Below are positions 44,153 to 54,000 of a DNA stretch of 58,051 nucleotides, in pieces; positions within the stretch are counted from its first letter, which is position 1, and each line of letters starts with the position of its first letter. The stretch covers positions 1 through 58,051 of the forward strand of contig JACQWX010000015.1 in NCBI GenBank assembly GCA_016209035.1. Direction: 5' to 3'. The position numbers were made by a program, and so were the translations under genes. The notes beneath the pieces are model-generated. The model had not been told where the DNA came from and searched no databases. It saw nothing but the letters and a program-made list of their open reading frames with translations. This DNA is from Elusimicrobiota bacterium. Its GTDB lineage: Bacteria; Elusimicrobiota; Elusimicrobia; UBA1565; UBA9628.

Positions 44153-47100
44153 ATGAGAAGGGGCGGCGACGACTCCCGGGCCGACGGCCCGGGGGGCGCG
44201 GCCCTCGGCCTGGACATCGGATCCATCAACCTGCACGCCGTCATCCTGGAGCGCGGCGCCGTCGCCGACTGCGTCTCGCTGCCAGTGAAAGGGAGCCCTT
44301 GGGACGCGTTGAAGGGGGCGCTCTCCCGGCTCGCCCTCCGCAGGCGGGGGCGCGCGCTCCCGGTCGCGGCCATCGGCAGGGGTCGGGAGATCCTCGCTTC
44401 GACCCCGGGCATCCTTCTCGAGAACGAGATCACGGCCAGCGCCGCGGCGGCGCGCCTGCTGACTCCGGGGGCGCGCTGCGTCATGGAGGTGGGAGGCCAT
44501 TTCTCCAAATGGGTACTCCTCGACGAGGCCGGAGAGGTCCAGGACTACTCCTTGAACGAGCTCTGCGCCGCCGGGAGCGGCGCCTTCCTGGAGCAGCAGG
44601 CCTCGCGCCTGAAGATGTCCGTCGCCCAGCTCGCCGCGTCGGCCGCGGGGGCTCCGTCCGGAGCCTCGGTGGCGGGCCGCTGCAGCGTGTTCGCCAAGTC
44701 CGACATGATCCACCTCCAGCAGAAAGGGACGCCGACGGATGAGATCGCCTACGGGCTCTGCCTGGCCATGGCGCGGAACTTCGCCGCCACCGTGCTCAAG
44801 GGCCGGGACCTGGTCCGGCCCGCGGCCTTCGTGGGCGGCTGCGCGGCCAACAAGGGACTCGTGCGCGCCTTCCGGGAGGTGCTGTCCTTGGAGGCCGCCG
44901 ACCTGCTGATCCCGGAGCGCCACGCCGCCTTCGGCGCCGTCGGGGCCGCGCTCGCCGCCGCGCGTCGATCCCCTCCCGTCGTCATCGAGGGATTGGCGGC
45001 CGAGGTCTCCCGCTCCCGAGGCAGGCGCGCGCAGACGCGGGCGGTCCTGCCTCCCCTCCCAGTCCCCGAGCCCGCCCCGTCGGGGGAAGAGGCCGCGCCC
45101 GGCGCCCTTGGGGAAGGCGTCGGCGCGCGGCGCGGCGCCCCCGGCGGGAAGGTCTTCCTCGGCGTGGACGTGGGCTCGGTGAGCACGGATCTCGTCCTCC
45201 TGGACGAGGAGTGCGAGGTCGTTCAGGGCGTCTACCTCCCGACCCGGGGGAAACCCATCGCCGTCATGCAGGAAGGCCTGGCGATGCTCCGAGAGAGGTC
45301 CGCCGGCCGGGCCGCGGTCGCGGCCGTGGGCGCGACCGGGAGCGGCCGGCATCTGGCCCGGCGCTTCCTCGGGGCGGACGAGGTCCGCAACGAGATCACC
45401 GCGCAGCTCCGGTCGACGGTCCGCTACTTCCCGGACGTGGACACCGTCTTCGAGATCGGCGGCCAGGACTCGAAATACATCTCCGCCAAGAACGGGGCGA
45501 TCAGCGATTTCGCGATGAACAAGATCTGCGCCGCCGGCACAGGCTCTTTTTTAGAGGAGGCCGCCGAGCAGCTCGGCATCAGCATCGTCCGCGAGTTCGA
45601 GGAGAAGGCCCTCCGGAGCCGGTCGCCCGCCGACCTGGGGAGCCGGTGCACCGTGTTCATGGACACCGAGCTCGTGCACGCGCTCCAGCGGGGCGTCTCC
45701 GTCGAGGACGCCGCGGCGGGGCTGGCGACCTCGATCGGGCGCAACTACCTGGAGAAGGTCGTGGCCCACAGGCCGGTGGGGAAGGCCGTGGTCTTCCAAG
45801 GGGGGGTGGCGTCCAACCGCGCCGTGGTGGCGGCGCTCGGAGAGCTCCTCGGCAGGAGGGTGCGGGTCCATCCCTACAACCGGCTCTCCGGCGCCATCGG
45901 AGCCGCGCTCATCGCCAGGGAATGGTTCCTCGAGGGAGGCGGGAAGACCGAGTTCGTGGGATTCGACGCGGGCCCGGGCTACGCCATGTCGAGCTTCGAA
46001 TGCCGGCAGTGCCCGAACATGTGCCAGGTCAACAAGCTCGACCGCGGCGGCGAGTCTGCCTACTTCGGCGACGCGTGCGAACGCTACTCCAGCGGCGCGA
46101 CGCGAAAGAAGCGCGACGCGGTCTCCCCGCCGGACCTCACCGCCGGGAGGGAGAGGCTGGTGCTCGAGCGCATCGATTCGATCAAGACTGCGGACCAGGC
46201 GCCGGAGGCGCAGAGCCCCATCGAAAGGCTGCTGGGGAAATACGCGCCCCAGGCGCCATGGGCCGCAGGGGGCCCAGCGCGCGCGAAGGCTCGGACTCGG
46301 CCGCCGGAGCACGGCCCCGGCAAGGCGGGGCTCTCCATCGGGATCGCCAGGGCCTCTCTCTACTTCGAGCTCCTTCCTCTGTGGGCCGCCATGTTCAAGA
46401 GCCTGGGCTTCGACATCGTCCTGTCTTCACCCAGCTCCAAGGAGCTCCTGGCCAAGGGGACCAGGAAGCTCTGCACCGAGGCCTGCCTGCCCGTGAAGCT
46501 GGCCTACAGCCACGCCGTGGACCTCGCCGAGGGCAAGGCCGACCGCATCTTCATGCCCTCGATCCTCGACCTCCCCTCCCCCTTCGGCTCGCCGGAGCTG
46601 TGCTCGACCTGCCCGTACACGCAGAGCCTGCCGTACATGGTCCGCTCCGCCGTCGAGGCGCGCTTCCTCATCCCGCAGATCAACATGTCGGTGGAGAAAG
46701 ACGGGCTGGCCGAGGGCATGGAGGCCCTGGCGGGCGAGTTGGGGGTCACGGCGCCCCGGCTCAGGGCCGCCTACCAGACCGGCAAGGAGACCCATCTCGC
46801 CTTCAAGGAAGGGCTCCAGAGGATCGGGGCCGAGGTCCTGGGCGCCTTGTCCGGGTGGGCGGCGGTTCTCATCGGGAAGCCCTACAACATCTACGATTCC
46901 TTCCTGAACCTCAACCTGGTGCGCCACCTCGCCCGGATGGGGGTGACCGCCATCCCGTACGAGTTCCTGCCCTGGGCCGGGCAGCCTCGGCTCGACGAGT
47001 CCTGGGACTCCCTGCCTTGGCGGTTCAACCGGGACTACGTCAAGGCCGCCCTGACCGCGGCCGCGGACCCCCGCCTCTACCCCGTCGTGGTCTCGAATTT

Positions 47101-48541
47101 CGGCTGCGGCCCGGACGGCTTCACCCTGAAGCACATGGAGAAGATCCTGGGGGCCAAGCCCGCGCTCTTCCTGGAGTTCGACGAGCACCGCGGCGAAGCC
47201 GGCATGGTGACGAGGCTGGAGGCCTTCCTGGACGAGGTGGCCGGCCATCGCAAGAAGGGCCCCGCTCCCCGGCCCGAGCCGGTCGGGATCCGGAAGCGCG
47301 CCAAGCCCCGGGCGAGGAGGTTCTTCATACCCTACTTCGCGGACGAAGCGCGCGTCTACGCCGGGGTCCTGCGCTACGCCGGCTTCAAGACCGAGGTCCT
47401 CCCCCCGCCGGACGCGGAAGTCCGGCGCAAAGGGGAGCGATTCAGCTCGGGCAAGGAATGCCATCCGTACATCCTGCTGGCGGGTGACCTCGTGCGCCTG
47501 GCCGAGTCCAGGGCGAAGGGCGATCCGCCGGCGGTCTTCATGTTCCCCGGGACTGCCATCCCGTGCCTTCTCACCCAGTACGGGCCGGGCCACCGGCTGA
47601 TCCTGGACCAGCTTGGGGAGACCGGCATCGAGGTCATGACCCCCGACCACAAGGGCCTCTACGAGTTGCTGGGCCTCCAGGGCGGGGTGCGCATGTGGCG
47701 GGGGTTCGTGGCCATGGACATGCTCATCAAGGCTTCCTGCGCCCTGAGGCCCTACGAGTTGGTCCAGGGCTCGGTCGACAAGGTCCACGAGGCCAACTGC
47801 CGGCGCATCGAGGACGCGGTCGCCGGAGGGGACATCCTCGCCGCCACCCGGGTGTGCGTCGGCAGGCTCTCCGCCGTCGCCATCGACCGAGAGTCCTGGG
47901 AGAGGAGGGACAAGCCGGTGGTGGGCCTGGCCGGAGACAGCTACACCCGCGTCAACAGGTTCGCGAACCAGGAGCTCGTCGCCAAGCTCTCGGAGATGGG
48001 CTGCGAGGTGGCGCCGTCGTCGTTCATCATCGACATCTTCGACTTCGGCCTCAACAGCGCGGTGAGGACGAGCCTCCACCGCCGGGAAGTCCAGGATTTC
48101 TTCCAGAAGGGCTCGCTCCTGCTCCTCAAGGAGATGAGCGAGGCCGGGATCAAGAACCTGTTCCGGGAACGGTTCCGGCCCGCGGACGAGCCTTCCTACC
48201 GGGAGGTGGTGGAGATCGCCGCTCCCTATGTCGGGGAACGGGCCAACGAGATCCTCATGGTCAACACCGCCAAGATGGTGGACTTCGCGCGCAAGGGCGC
48301 CGACGGGATCATCAACGCCGTGTGCTTCAACTGCATGGTGGGCTCCGTGTCGGCGGCGATCATCTCCAGGCTCCGCAAGGACCACGGCAACATCCCGGTG
48401 GTGAACCTGGTCTTCGGCGAGGCCGAAGGCGCCTCCCAGGCGCTGCGCCTGGAGGCCTTCGTCCACCAGGTCAAGGCCTACAGAGGCCGATCCGTTCCGA
48501 CCGCGCCTGGCAAAAAAATGGTATCATTCGACAAAAGATGA
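44153..48541 (+). CDS. Double-ASKHA acyl-CoA dehydratase activase-like fusion protein
   Basis: 1462 residues. First BcrAD/BadFG ATPase domain, about 15-285: GLDIGSINLHAVIL, NELCAAGSGAFLE, but the usual EIGGQDSK is EVGGHFSK. Second, about 330-605, is canonical: GVDVGSVSTDLVLL, FEIGGQDSKYIS, KICAAGTGSFLEE. A Cys-rich link (FECRQCPNMCQ) leads into a DUF2229-type region (~720-1000, KLCTEACLPVKLAYSH and CSTCPYTQSLPY) and a related C-terminal part (GKECHPYILLAGD, NAVCFNCMVGSVS). Family members drive ATP-dependent electron transfer to hydroxyacyl-CoA dehydratases or double-cubane proteins. No dehydratase subunits are adjacent. First gene of a five-gene operon. Confidence 0.85.
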   Translation: MRRGGDDSRADGPGGAALGLDIGSINLHAVILERGAVADCVSLPVKGSPWDALKGALSRLALRRRGRALPVAAIGRGREILASTPGILLENEITASAAAARLLTPGARCVMEVGGHFSKWVLLDEAGEVQDYSLNELCAAGSGAFLEQQASRLKMSVAQLAASAAGAPSGASVAGRCSVFAKSDMIHLQQKGTPTDEIAYGLCLAMARNFAATVLKGRDLVRPAAFVGGCAANKGLVRAFREVLSLEAADLLIPERHAAFGAVGAALAAARRSPPVVIEGLAAEVSRSRGRRAQTRAVLPPLPVPEPAPSGEEAAPGALGEGVGARRGAPGGKVFLGVDVGSVSTDLVLLDEECEVVQGVYLPTRGKPIAVMQEGLAMLRERSAGRAAVAAVGATGSGRHLARRFLGADEVRNEITAQLRSTVRYFPDVDTVFEIGGQDSKYISAKNGAISDFAMNKICAAGTGSFLEEAAEQLGISIVREFEEKALRSRSPADLGSRCTVFMDTELVHALQRGVSVEDAAAGLATSIGRNYLEKVVAHRPVGKAVVFQGGVASNRAVVAALGELLGRRVRVHPYNRLSGAIGAALIAREWFLEGGGKTEFVGFDAGPGYAMSSFECRQCPNMCQVNKLDRGGESAYFGDACERYSSGATRKKRDAVSPPDLTAGRERLVLERIDSIKTADQAPEAQSPIERLLGKYAPQAPWAAGGPARAKARTRPPEHGPGKAGLSIGIARASLYFELLPLWAAMFKSLGFDIVLSSPSSKELLAKGTRKLCTEACLPVKLAYSHAVDLAEGKADRIFMPSILDLPSPFGSPELCSTCPYTQSLPYMVRSAVEARFLIPQINMSVEKDGLAEGMEALAGELGVTAPRLRAAYQTGKETHLAFKEGLQRIGAEVLGALSGWAAVLIGKPYNIYDSFLNLNLVRHLARMGVTAIPYEFLPWAGQPRLDESWDSLPWRFNRDYVKAALTAAADPRLYPVVVSNFGCGPDGFTLKHMEKILGAKPALFLEFDEHRGEAGMVTRLEAFLDEVAGHRKKGPAPRPEPVGIRKRAKPRARRFFIPYFADEARVYAGVLRYAGFKTEVLPPPDAEVRRKGERFSSGKECHPYILLAGDLVRLAESRAKGDPPAVFMFPGTAIPCLLTQYGPGHRLILDQLGETGIEVMTPDHKGLYELLGLQGGVRMWRGFVAMDMLIKASCALRPYELVQGSVDKVHEANCRRIEDAVAGGDILAATRVCVGRLSAVAIDRESWERRDKPVVGLAGDSYTRVNRFANQELVAKLSEMGCEVAPSSFIIDIFDFGLNSAVRTSLHRREVQDFFQKGSLLLLKEMSEAGIKNLFRERFRPADEPSYREVVEIAAPYVGERANEILMVNTAKMVDFARKGADGIINAVCFNCMVGSVSAAIISRLRKDHGNIPVVNLVFGEAEGASQALRLEAFVHQVKAYRGRSVPTAPGKKMVSFDKR

Positions 48542-48554
48542 TGCGGAGCAAAGG

Positions 48555-49697
48555 CTGACGGACATCCCCGTCAAGACGCCGGCCTTCATCTACGATGAGG
48601 CCTGGCTCATGGACCGCGCCGAGCGCCTGGCCCGGCTGGCCGGCGACGCCGGCTGCACTCCGCTCTACACCCTCAAGCCCTTCAGCTTCGTCGGGGCCAT
48701 GGAACTGCTGGCCCCGCGCGTGGCCGGCTTCTCGGTCAGTTCGCTGTTCGAGGCGAGGCTCGCCCGGCGGGTGTTGGGCGAGGAAGGCCTGGTGCACCTG
48801 ACCACGCCCGGCGTGCGGCCGGACGAGGTCGAGGTCATCGCGGGCCTCTGCGACCACATCGCGTTCAACTCCCTGCCGCAGTGGTCGAGGTTCGCGCCGA
48901 GGACCGGGGGCCGCGCGCGCTGCGGCGTGCGGGTCAACCCGCAGCTCAAGCTGGTCGAAGACGCCCGGTACGACCCCTGCCGCAGGCATTCCAAGCTCGG
49001 CGTGCCGCTCTCCGCCCTGGAATCCGCGCTGGCCGGCGACCCCGCCGCCTTCGACGGGATGACGGGCATCCATTTCCACACCAACTGCGACTGCGAGGAT
49101 TTTCGCCCGCTGTTGACCACGGTGCGCCGCCTGTTGGAGAGGGTCGGCGGCTTCATGGAGAAGCTATCGTGGGTGAACCTCGGCGGCGGCTATCTGTTCG
49201 CTCCGGAGACCGACCCGTCTCCCCTCCTGGAGGCCGTGAACCTGATCCGCCGGAGGTGCGGCGCGGAGGTCTTCGTGGAGCCCGGGGCGGCGGTCGCCCG
49301 CGGGGCGGGCCGCCTCGTGGCGTCGGTGATCGACCTCTTCGACAGCGACGGCGCGACGGTGGCCGTGCTGGACACGACCGTCAACCACTGGCCCGAGGTC
49401 TTCGAGTACCAGGAGCCCCCGGCGGTCGCGGGCCAAGTCGTCGGCGGCCGCCACCGGTACCTGCTGGCCGGGTGCTCCTGCCTGGCAGGGGACCTGTTCG
49501 GCGAACATGCCTTCGACGAGCCGCTGGCCGTGGGCTCCCAGGTGGTCTTCGAGGACGCCGGCGCCTACACCATGCCCAAGTGGCACTGGTTCAACGGGAT
49601 CGGGCTGCCGAGCGTCTATGCCCGCACCCCGGAAGGACGATTGATCTTGAAGAAGAGCTACGGATACGAAGAGTTCGAGACACGCTGCGGAGGCTGA
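48555..49697 (+). CDS. Carboxynorspermidine decarboxylase-like PLP enzyme
   Basis: 380 residues if started at the CTG at 48555, with GGAGC just upstream. Conserved family sequence (KTPAFIYDEAWL) lies between 48555 and the first in-frame ATG at 48609, so the ATG start would cut the barrel's first strand. The PLP Lys is in PLYTLKPFSFVG; HFHTNCDCEDF, NLGGGY and EPGAAVARGAG are fold-III barrel motifs; CSCLAGDLFGEHAFDEPLAV and YTMPKWHWFNG match NspC. NspC normally makes norspermidine or spermidine, but the partner dehydrogenase is missing here, so the substrate may be another N-carboxyalkyl diamine or amino acid. Confidence 0.78.
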   Translation: MTDIPVKTPAFIYDEAWLMDRAERLARLAGDAGCTPLYTLKPFSFVGAMELLAPRVAGFSVSSLFEARLARRVLGEEGLVHLTTPGVRPDEVEVIAGLCDHIAFNSLPQWSRFAPRTGGRARCGVRVNPQLKLVEDARYDPCRRHSKLGVPLSALESALAGDPAAFDGMTGIHFHTNCDCEDFRPLLTTVRRLLERVGGFMEKLSWVNLGGGYLFAPETDPSPLLEAVNLIRRRCGAEVFVEPGAAVARGAGRLVASVIDLFDSDGATVAVLDTTVNHWPEVFEYQEPPAVAGQVVGGRHRYLLAGCSCLAGDLFGEHAFDEPLAVGSQVVFEDAGAYTMPKWHWFNGIGLPSVYARTPEGRLILKKSYGYEEFETRCGG

Positions 49698-49701
49698 CGA
49701 C

Positions 49702-51036
49702 ATGAACTTAAACGAGCAAGAATTCGACATCCCCCTCGCCGACGGCGCGGACGACCCGATCGGCTACTTCCGTCGCGCCGCCGCCAAGCACCTCGCCGAC
49801 GGGGAGTCGCCGGTGCGCTTCGCGGTGACCTCCAGCGGCCCCAAGGGCCACCACTGCGAACTGGCCGTGCTCACGGGGCTCCCCGACCGGCCGCGGCGGC
49901 GCCCCGGCTCGATCTTCGACTTCCTGCCGCGCGGCGTCGAGGACCAGACCAGCTTCAACGCCGTCCTCCTGGTCCCGACGGGCATCGGCGCGGTCATCGG
50001 GGGTCACGCCGGCGACGCCGGGCCGGTGGCGCGCCTCCTGGCCAAAGTCTGCGATACCCTGATCACTCATCCCAACGTCGTGAACGCCTCCGACATCAAC
50101 GAGCTCCCCGAGAACGGGCTCTACGTCGAGGGCAGCGTGATCTGCCGGATGCTGATGGGCACCGCCGCCCTCCAGAGGGTGCGGTCCAACCGCGTGCTGC
50201 TCGTCATCGACGAGCACCCGGAAGGCGCGATCACGGACCTGATGGTGAACTCGGCCTCCGCCGCCCGGGCCACGCTCGGCCAGGCGAGCGCGGGCGTGGT
50301 CCGCCTGGACCCGCCGATCAAGCTGTCGGCGGAGCTCTCCTCCTCGGGCCGCGCCGCGGGCAGGGTGGAGGAGCTCGAGCGGCTCTGCGACGCCCTGGAG
50401 AGCCGCCGCGGCGCCTACGACGCGGTGGCATTGGGCACCGCCATCTCCGTGCCGCCCGAGACGACCCGGGGCTACTTCACCTCCAAGGGCAACCCGGTCA
50501 ACCCTTGGGGCGGGGTGGAGGCCATGCTGACGCACGCGGTCTCGACGCTCTACGACATGCCCTCGGCCCACGCGCCCATGATGGATTCGATGAAGATGAT
50601 GGGCCGGACCTTCGGCGTCGTGGACCCAAGGATGGCGGCCGAGGACGTCTCCCGCTGCTTCATCCACTGCGTGCTCAAGGGCCTGCAGAACAGCCCGCGC
50701 ATCGTGACCGACCGGACGGCCTTCCGCCATCCGGGGGTCTTGAGCGCCGCCGACGTCTCAGCCCTGGTGATCCCCGACGGCTGCGTGGGCCTGCCGACGC
50801 TGGCGGCCGTCAAGCAGGGCATCCCCGTGATCGCCGTGCGCGAGAACCGCAACCGCATGCGCAACGACCTGACGGCCCTGCCGTTCGCTCCGGGGCAGCT
50901 GCGCGTCGCGGAGAACTACCTGGAGGCCGCGGGGCTCCTTGCGGCCATGAAGGCCGGCGTCTCCCCGGAGACGGTCCGCAGGCCGCTCTCGCAGACGGAG
51001 GTCTTCCAGATGAAGGCCGTTCACTCGGAGAGATAG
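49702..51036 (+). CDS. DUF3326 family protein
   Basis: 444 residues, starting 4 bp after the decarboxylase stop. VPTGIGAVIGGHAGDAGPVA, then CDTLITHPNVVNASDINELP and GLYVEGSVICRMLMGTAAL are the DUF3326 core, followed by VALGTAISVPPETTRGYF and the C-terminal ALVIPDGCVGLPTLAAVKQG. The biochemical role of this family is unknown to me. Glycine-rich loops suggest nucleotide or cofactor binding. Tight spacing ties it to the decarboxylase. No signal peptide, so cytoplasmic. Confidence 0.7.
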   Translation: MNLNEQEFDIPLADGADDPIGYFRRAAAKHLADGESPVRFAVTSSGPKGHHCELAVLTGLPDRPRRRPGSIFDFLPRGVEDQTSFNAVLLVPTGIGAVIGGHAGDAGPVARLLAKVCDTLITHPNVVNASDINELPENGLYVEGSVICRMLMGTAALQRVRSNRVLLVIDEHPEGAITDLMVNSASAARATLGQASAGVVRLDPPIKLSAELSSSGRAAGRVEELERLCDALESRRGAYDAVALGTAISVPPETTRGYFTSKGNPVNPWGGVEAMLTHAVSTLYDMPSAHAPMMDSMKMMGRTFGVVDPRMAAEDVSRCFIHCVLKGLQNSPRIVTDRTAFRHPGVLSAADVSALVIPDGCVGLPTLAAVKQGIPVIAVRENRNRMRNDLTALPFAPGQLRVAENYLEAAGLLAAMKAGVSPETVRRPLSQTEVFQMKAVHSER

Positions 51037-51073
51037 TTGCCCGCGCATCGGCCGTGAGGAGGCGGTCCCGAAC

Positions 51074-54000
51074 ATGAGCCGAGTCGAAGCCCATCCCGTG
51101 CTTCGCATCCCGCCGATGGACGAGGTCGTCTTCGATTTCGCGGGCCGGTCCCTGAGCGCCCGCAAGGGCGAGATGATATCGAGCGCCCTCTTCGGCCACG
51201 GCATCCGCGTCTTCGGCCGGCACCCGCACGACCAGTCGCCCCAGGGCATCTTCTGCGCCAACGGGACTTGCAGCCAGTGCCTGGTCATCGCGGACGGCCG
51301 TCCGGCCAAGGCCTGCATGGTCGCGGTGCGGGAAGGCATGAAGGTCCGGCCCCTCAAGGGGCACCCGGAGCTGCCCATGATGAGCAGCGCGGACCTCCAG
51401 CTTTCCGACATCGAAGACCTTCCCTGCGACCTGCTAGTGGTCGGCGGCGGCCCGGCCGGCATGGGAGCCGCCATCGAGGCCGCGGACGCCGGGCTCTCCG
51501 TCATCCTGGTGGACGACAAGACTTCCCTGGGCGGCAAGCTGGTCCTGCAGACGCACCTTTTCTTCGGAGCCGTGACGGAGTGCTATGCCGGCACCCGGGG
51601 CGTGGACATCGCGGCCATCCTGGCCGGCGAGGTGGCCAAGCGGCCGGCCATCCGGGTCATGACCGAGACCATGGCCGTGGGCGTGTTCGTGGACGGCAAG
51701 GTCGGCATGGCGAGCGGGGGCCGGTACCGCCTTGTCACGCCCCGCAGCCTGCTCGTGGCCGCCGGCGCGCGAGAGAAGGCGCTCGGCTTCCCCGGGTGCG
51801 ACCTGCCCGGCGTCTACGGCGCCGGCGCCTTCCAGACCCTGCTCAACCGCGACCTGGTGAGGCCTTCGGAGAAGCTCTTCGTGGTAGGGGGCGGGAACGT
51901 GGGCCTGATCGCGGCCTACCACGCGCTCCAGGCCGGCATCAGCGTGGTGGGCCTATGCGAGGCCCTGCCCGAGGTGGGCGGGTATTGGGTCCACGCCGAC
52001 AAGATCCGCCGGATGGGCGTTCCGGTCCACACCGAAACCAGCGTGGTCTGCGCCAACGGCCGCGACGCGGTCGAGTCCGTGACGGTCGCCTGCGTGGACG
52101 AGGATTGGAGCGTCGTGCCCGGCTCCCATCGGACCTATGCCTGCGACACCCTGCTCCTGGCCGTGGGCTTGGAGCGGGTCTGCGAGCTCTACGACATGGC
52201 CAGGGCCGCGGGCATGGACTGCCGCCTGGCCGGCGACGCCGAGGAGATCGCCGAGGCCTCGGCCGCCATGTTCTCGGGCCGGCTCGCGGGCCGCCGCATC
52301 GCCGAGCGCCAGGGCCGCAAGGTCGAAGTCCCCGAGGCCTGGGAGAAGATGACGGCCCTCCTCAAATCCAAGCCCGGCCGTGAGGACCTGCCCATCTTGG
52401 ACCGCGCCCCTGCCGGCGCCAGGATCTTCCCCGTCCTGGGCTGCCGGGAGACCATCCCGTGCGACCCGTGCGCCGAGATCTGCCCGCACTCGTCTTTGCG
52501 CATGCCCACCCAGGGAGACATCCTGCCCCGCGCTGATTTCGTCGGCGCCTGCATGGGCTGCGGCAAGTGCGTGGCCAACTGCCCGGGTCTCGCCATCACC
52601 CTCGTGGACCTGACCTCCTGCGGCAAGGCCCGCGTTACCGTGCCCTTCGAGCTCCCGCAAAGCCTGGATCCCGGCGACGAGGTGACGGTGATGAGCTGGA
52701 AAGGCGCGGACCTGGGGCCTGCCCGGGTGCTCGCCGTCCATGACCGCCTGGGCCGCTCGCCCTGCCGGTCGGCCTGTCCCGCGGAGGTGAGGGCCCAGGG
52801 CTACATCCAGCTCATCGCCGCGGGCCGCTTCTCTCAGGCCTACGAGCTCCTGCGCCGCGACCTGCCCGTGCCCGGGGTGTGCGGCCGGGTCTGCTACCAT
52901 CCCTGCGAGGATGAGTGCGTCCGCGCCAAGGTGGACGAGCCCGTGGCCATCTGCGCCCTGAAGCGCTTCGCGGCCGATTGGGCCCGGGAGCACCCGAGGC
53001 CCGTCTTGCCCCTCCCCGTCACCAGGAAGGAGAAGGTCGCGGTCGTAGGTTCAGGACCCGCGGGCCTGGCGTGCGCCAACGAGCTCTCCCACCGCGGCTA
53101 CGCCGTCGCCGTGTTCGAAGCGACCGAGAAAGCCGGGGGCCTCTTGCGCTGGGGCATCCCGCCCTACCGCCTCCCAGACGACGTGCTCGACTACGAGCTC
53201 GACGGTCTGACGCGGCAGGGGGTCACGATCAAGACCGGGACGCGCATCAACAGCGTCGACGAGCTCTTGGGCCACGGGTTCCAAGCGGTGTTCCTGGCTC
53301 CGGGAGCGCTCAAGGCCTCCGGCGCGGGAGTCCCGGGAGAAGACCTCGCGGGCGTGACCGGCATGCTTGATTTCCTCCGGAAGGCCAAAGCCGGGACGCT
53401 GACCAAGCTGGAGGGCGCCGTGGCCGTCATCGGCGGCGGCAACTCCGCCCTGGACTCGGCCAGGGTCGCGCGCCGCCTGGGCGCCGACGCCGTGCGCATC
53501 CTCTACCGCAGGGCCCGCGAGCAGATGCCGGCGCATGATTTCGAGGTCGCGGCTGCCGGGCTCGAGGACGTCGAATTCCATTTCCTCGCGGCCCCGGTCT
53601 CGTTCGAAGGCTCCGGCCTGGCGCAAGGGCGCCAGGTCCCCGGAGGCGCAAGCCCTTCTCCGCTCGCCGGAGGGGGCGGTCGGGTGAGCACCGTCAAGCT
53701 CATCCGCATGAAGCTGGGCGAGCCGGACGCCTCGGGCCGGGCCAGGCCGGTCCCGGTGCCCGGCTCGCAGTTCGAGGTCAAGGCCGACCACGTCATCCTG
53801 GCCATCGGCCAGCAGGCCGATTTCGGCGGCCTCGAGCGCGGCCTGGGCTTGACGAAATGGGGCACGCTCCAGGCCGACCCGGTGACCCAGCAGACCGGGA
53901 AGCCCGGCGTCTTCGCCGGCGGTGACGCCGTCACCGGCGCGGACACGGTGGTCTCGGCCTTCGGCGCGGGCAAGCGCGCGGCCGAGTCCATCCACCGCTT

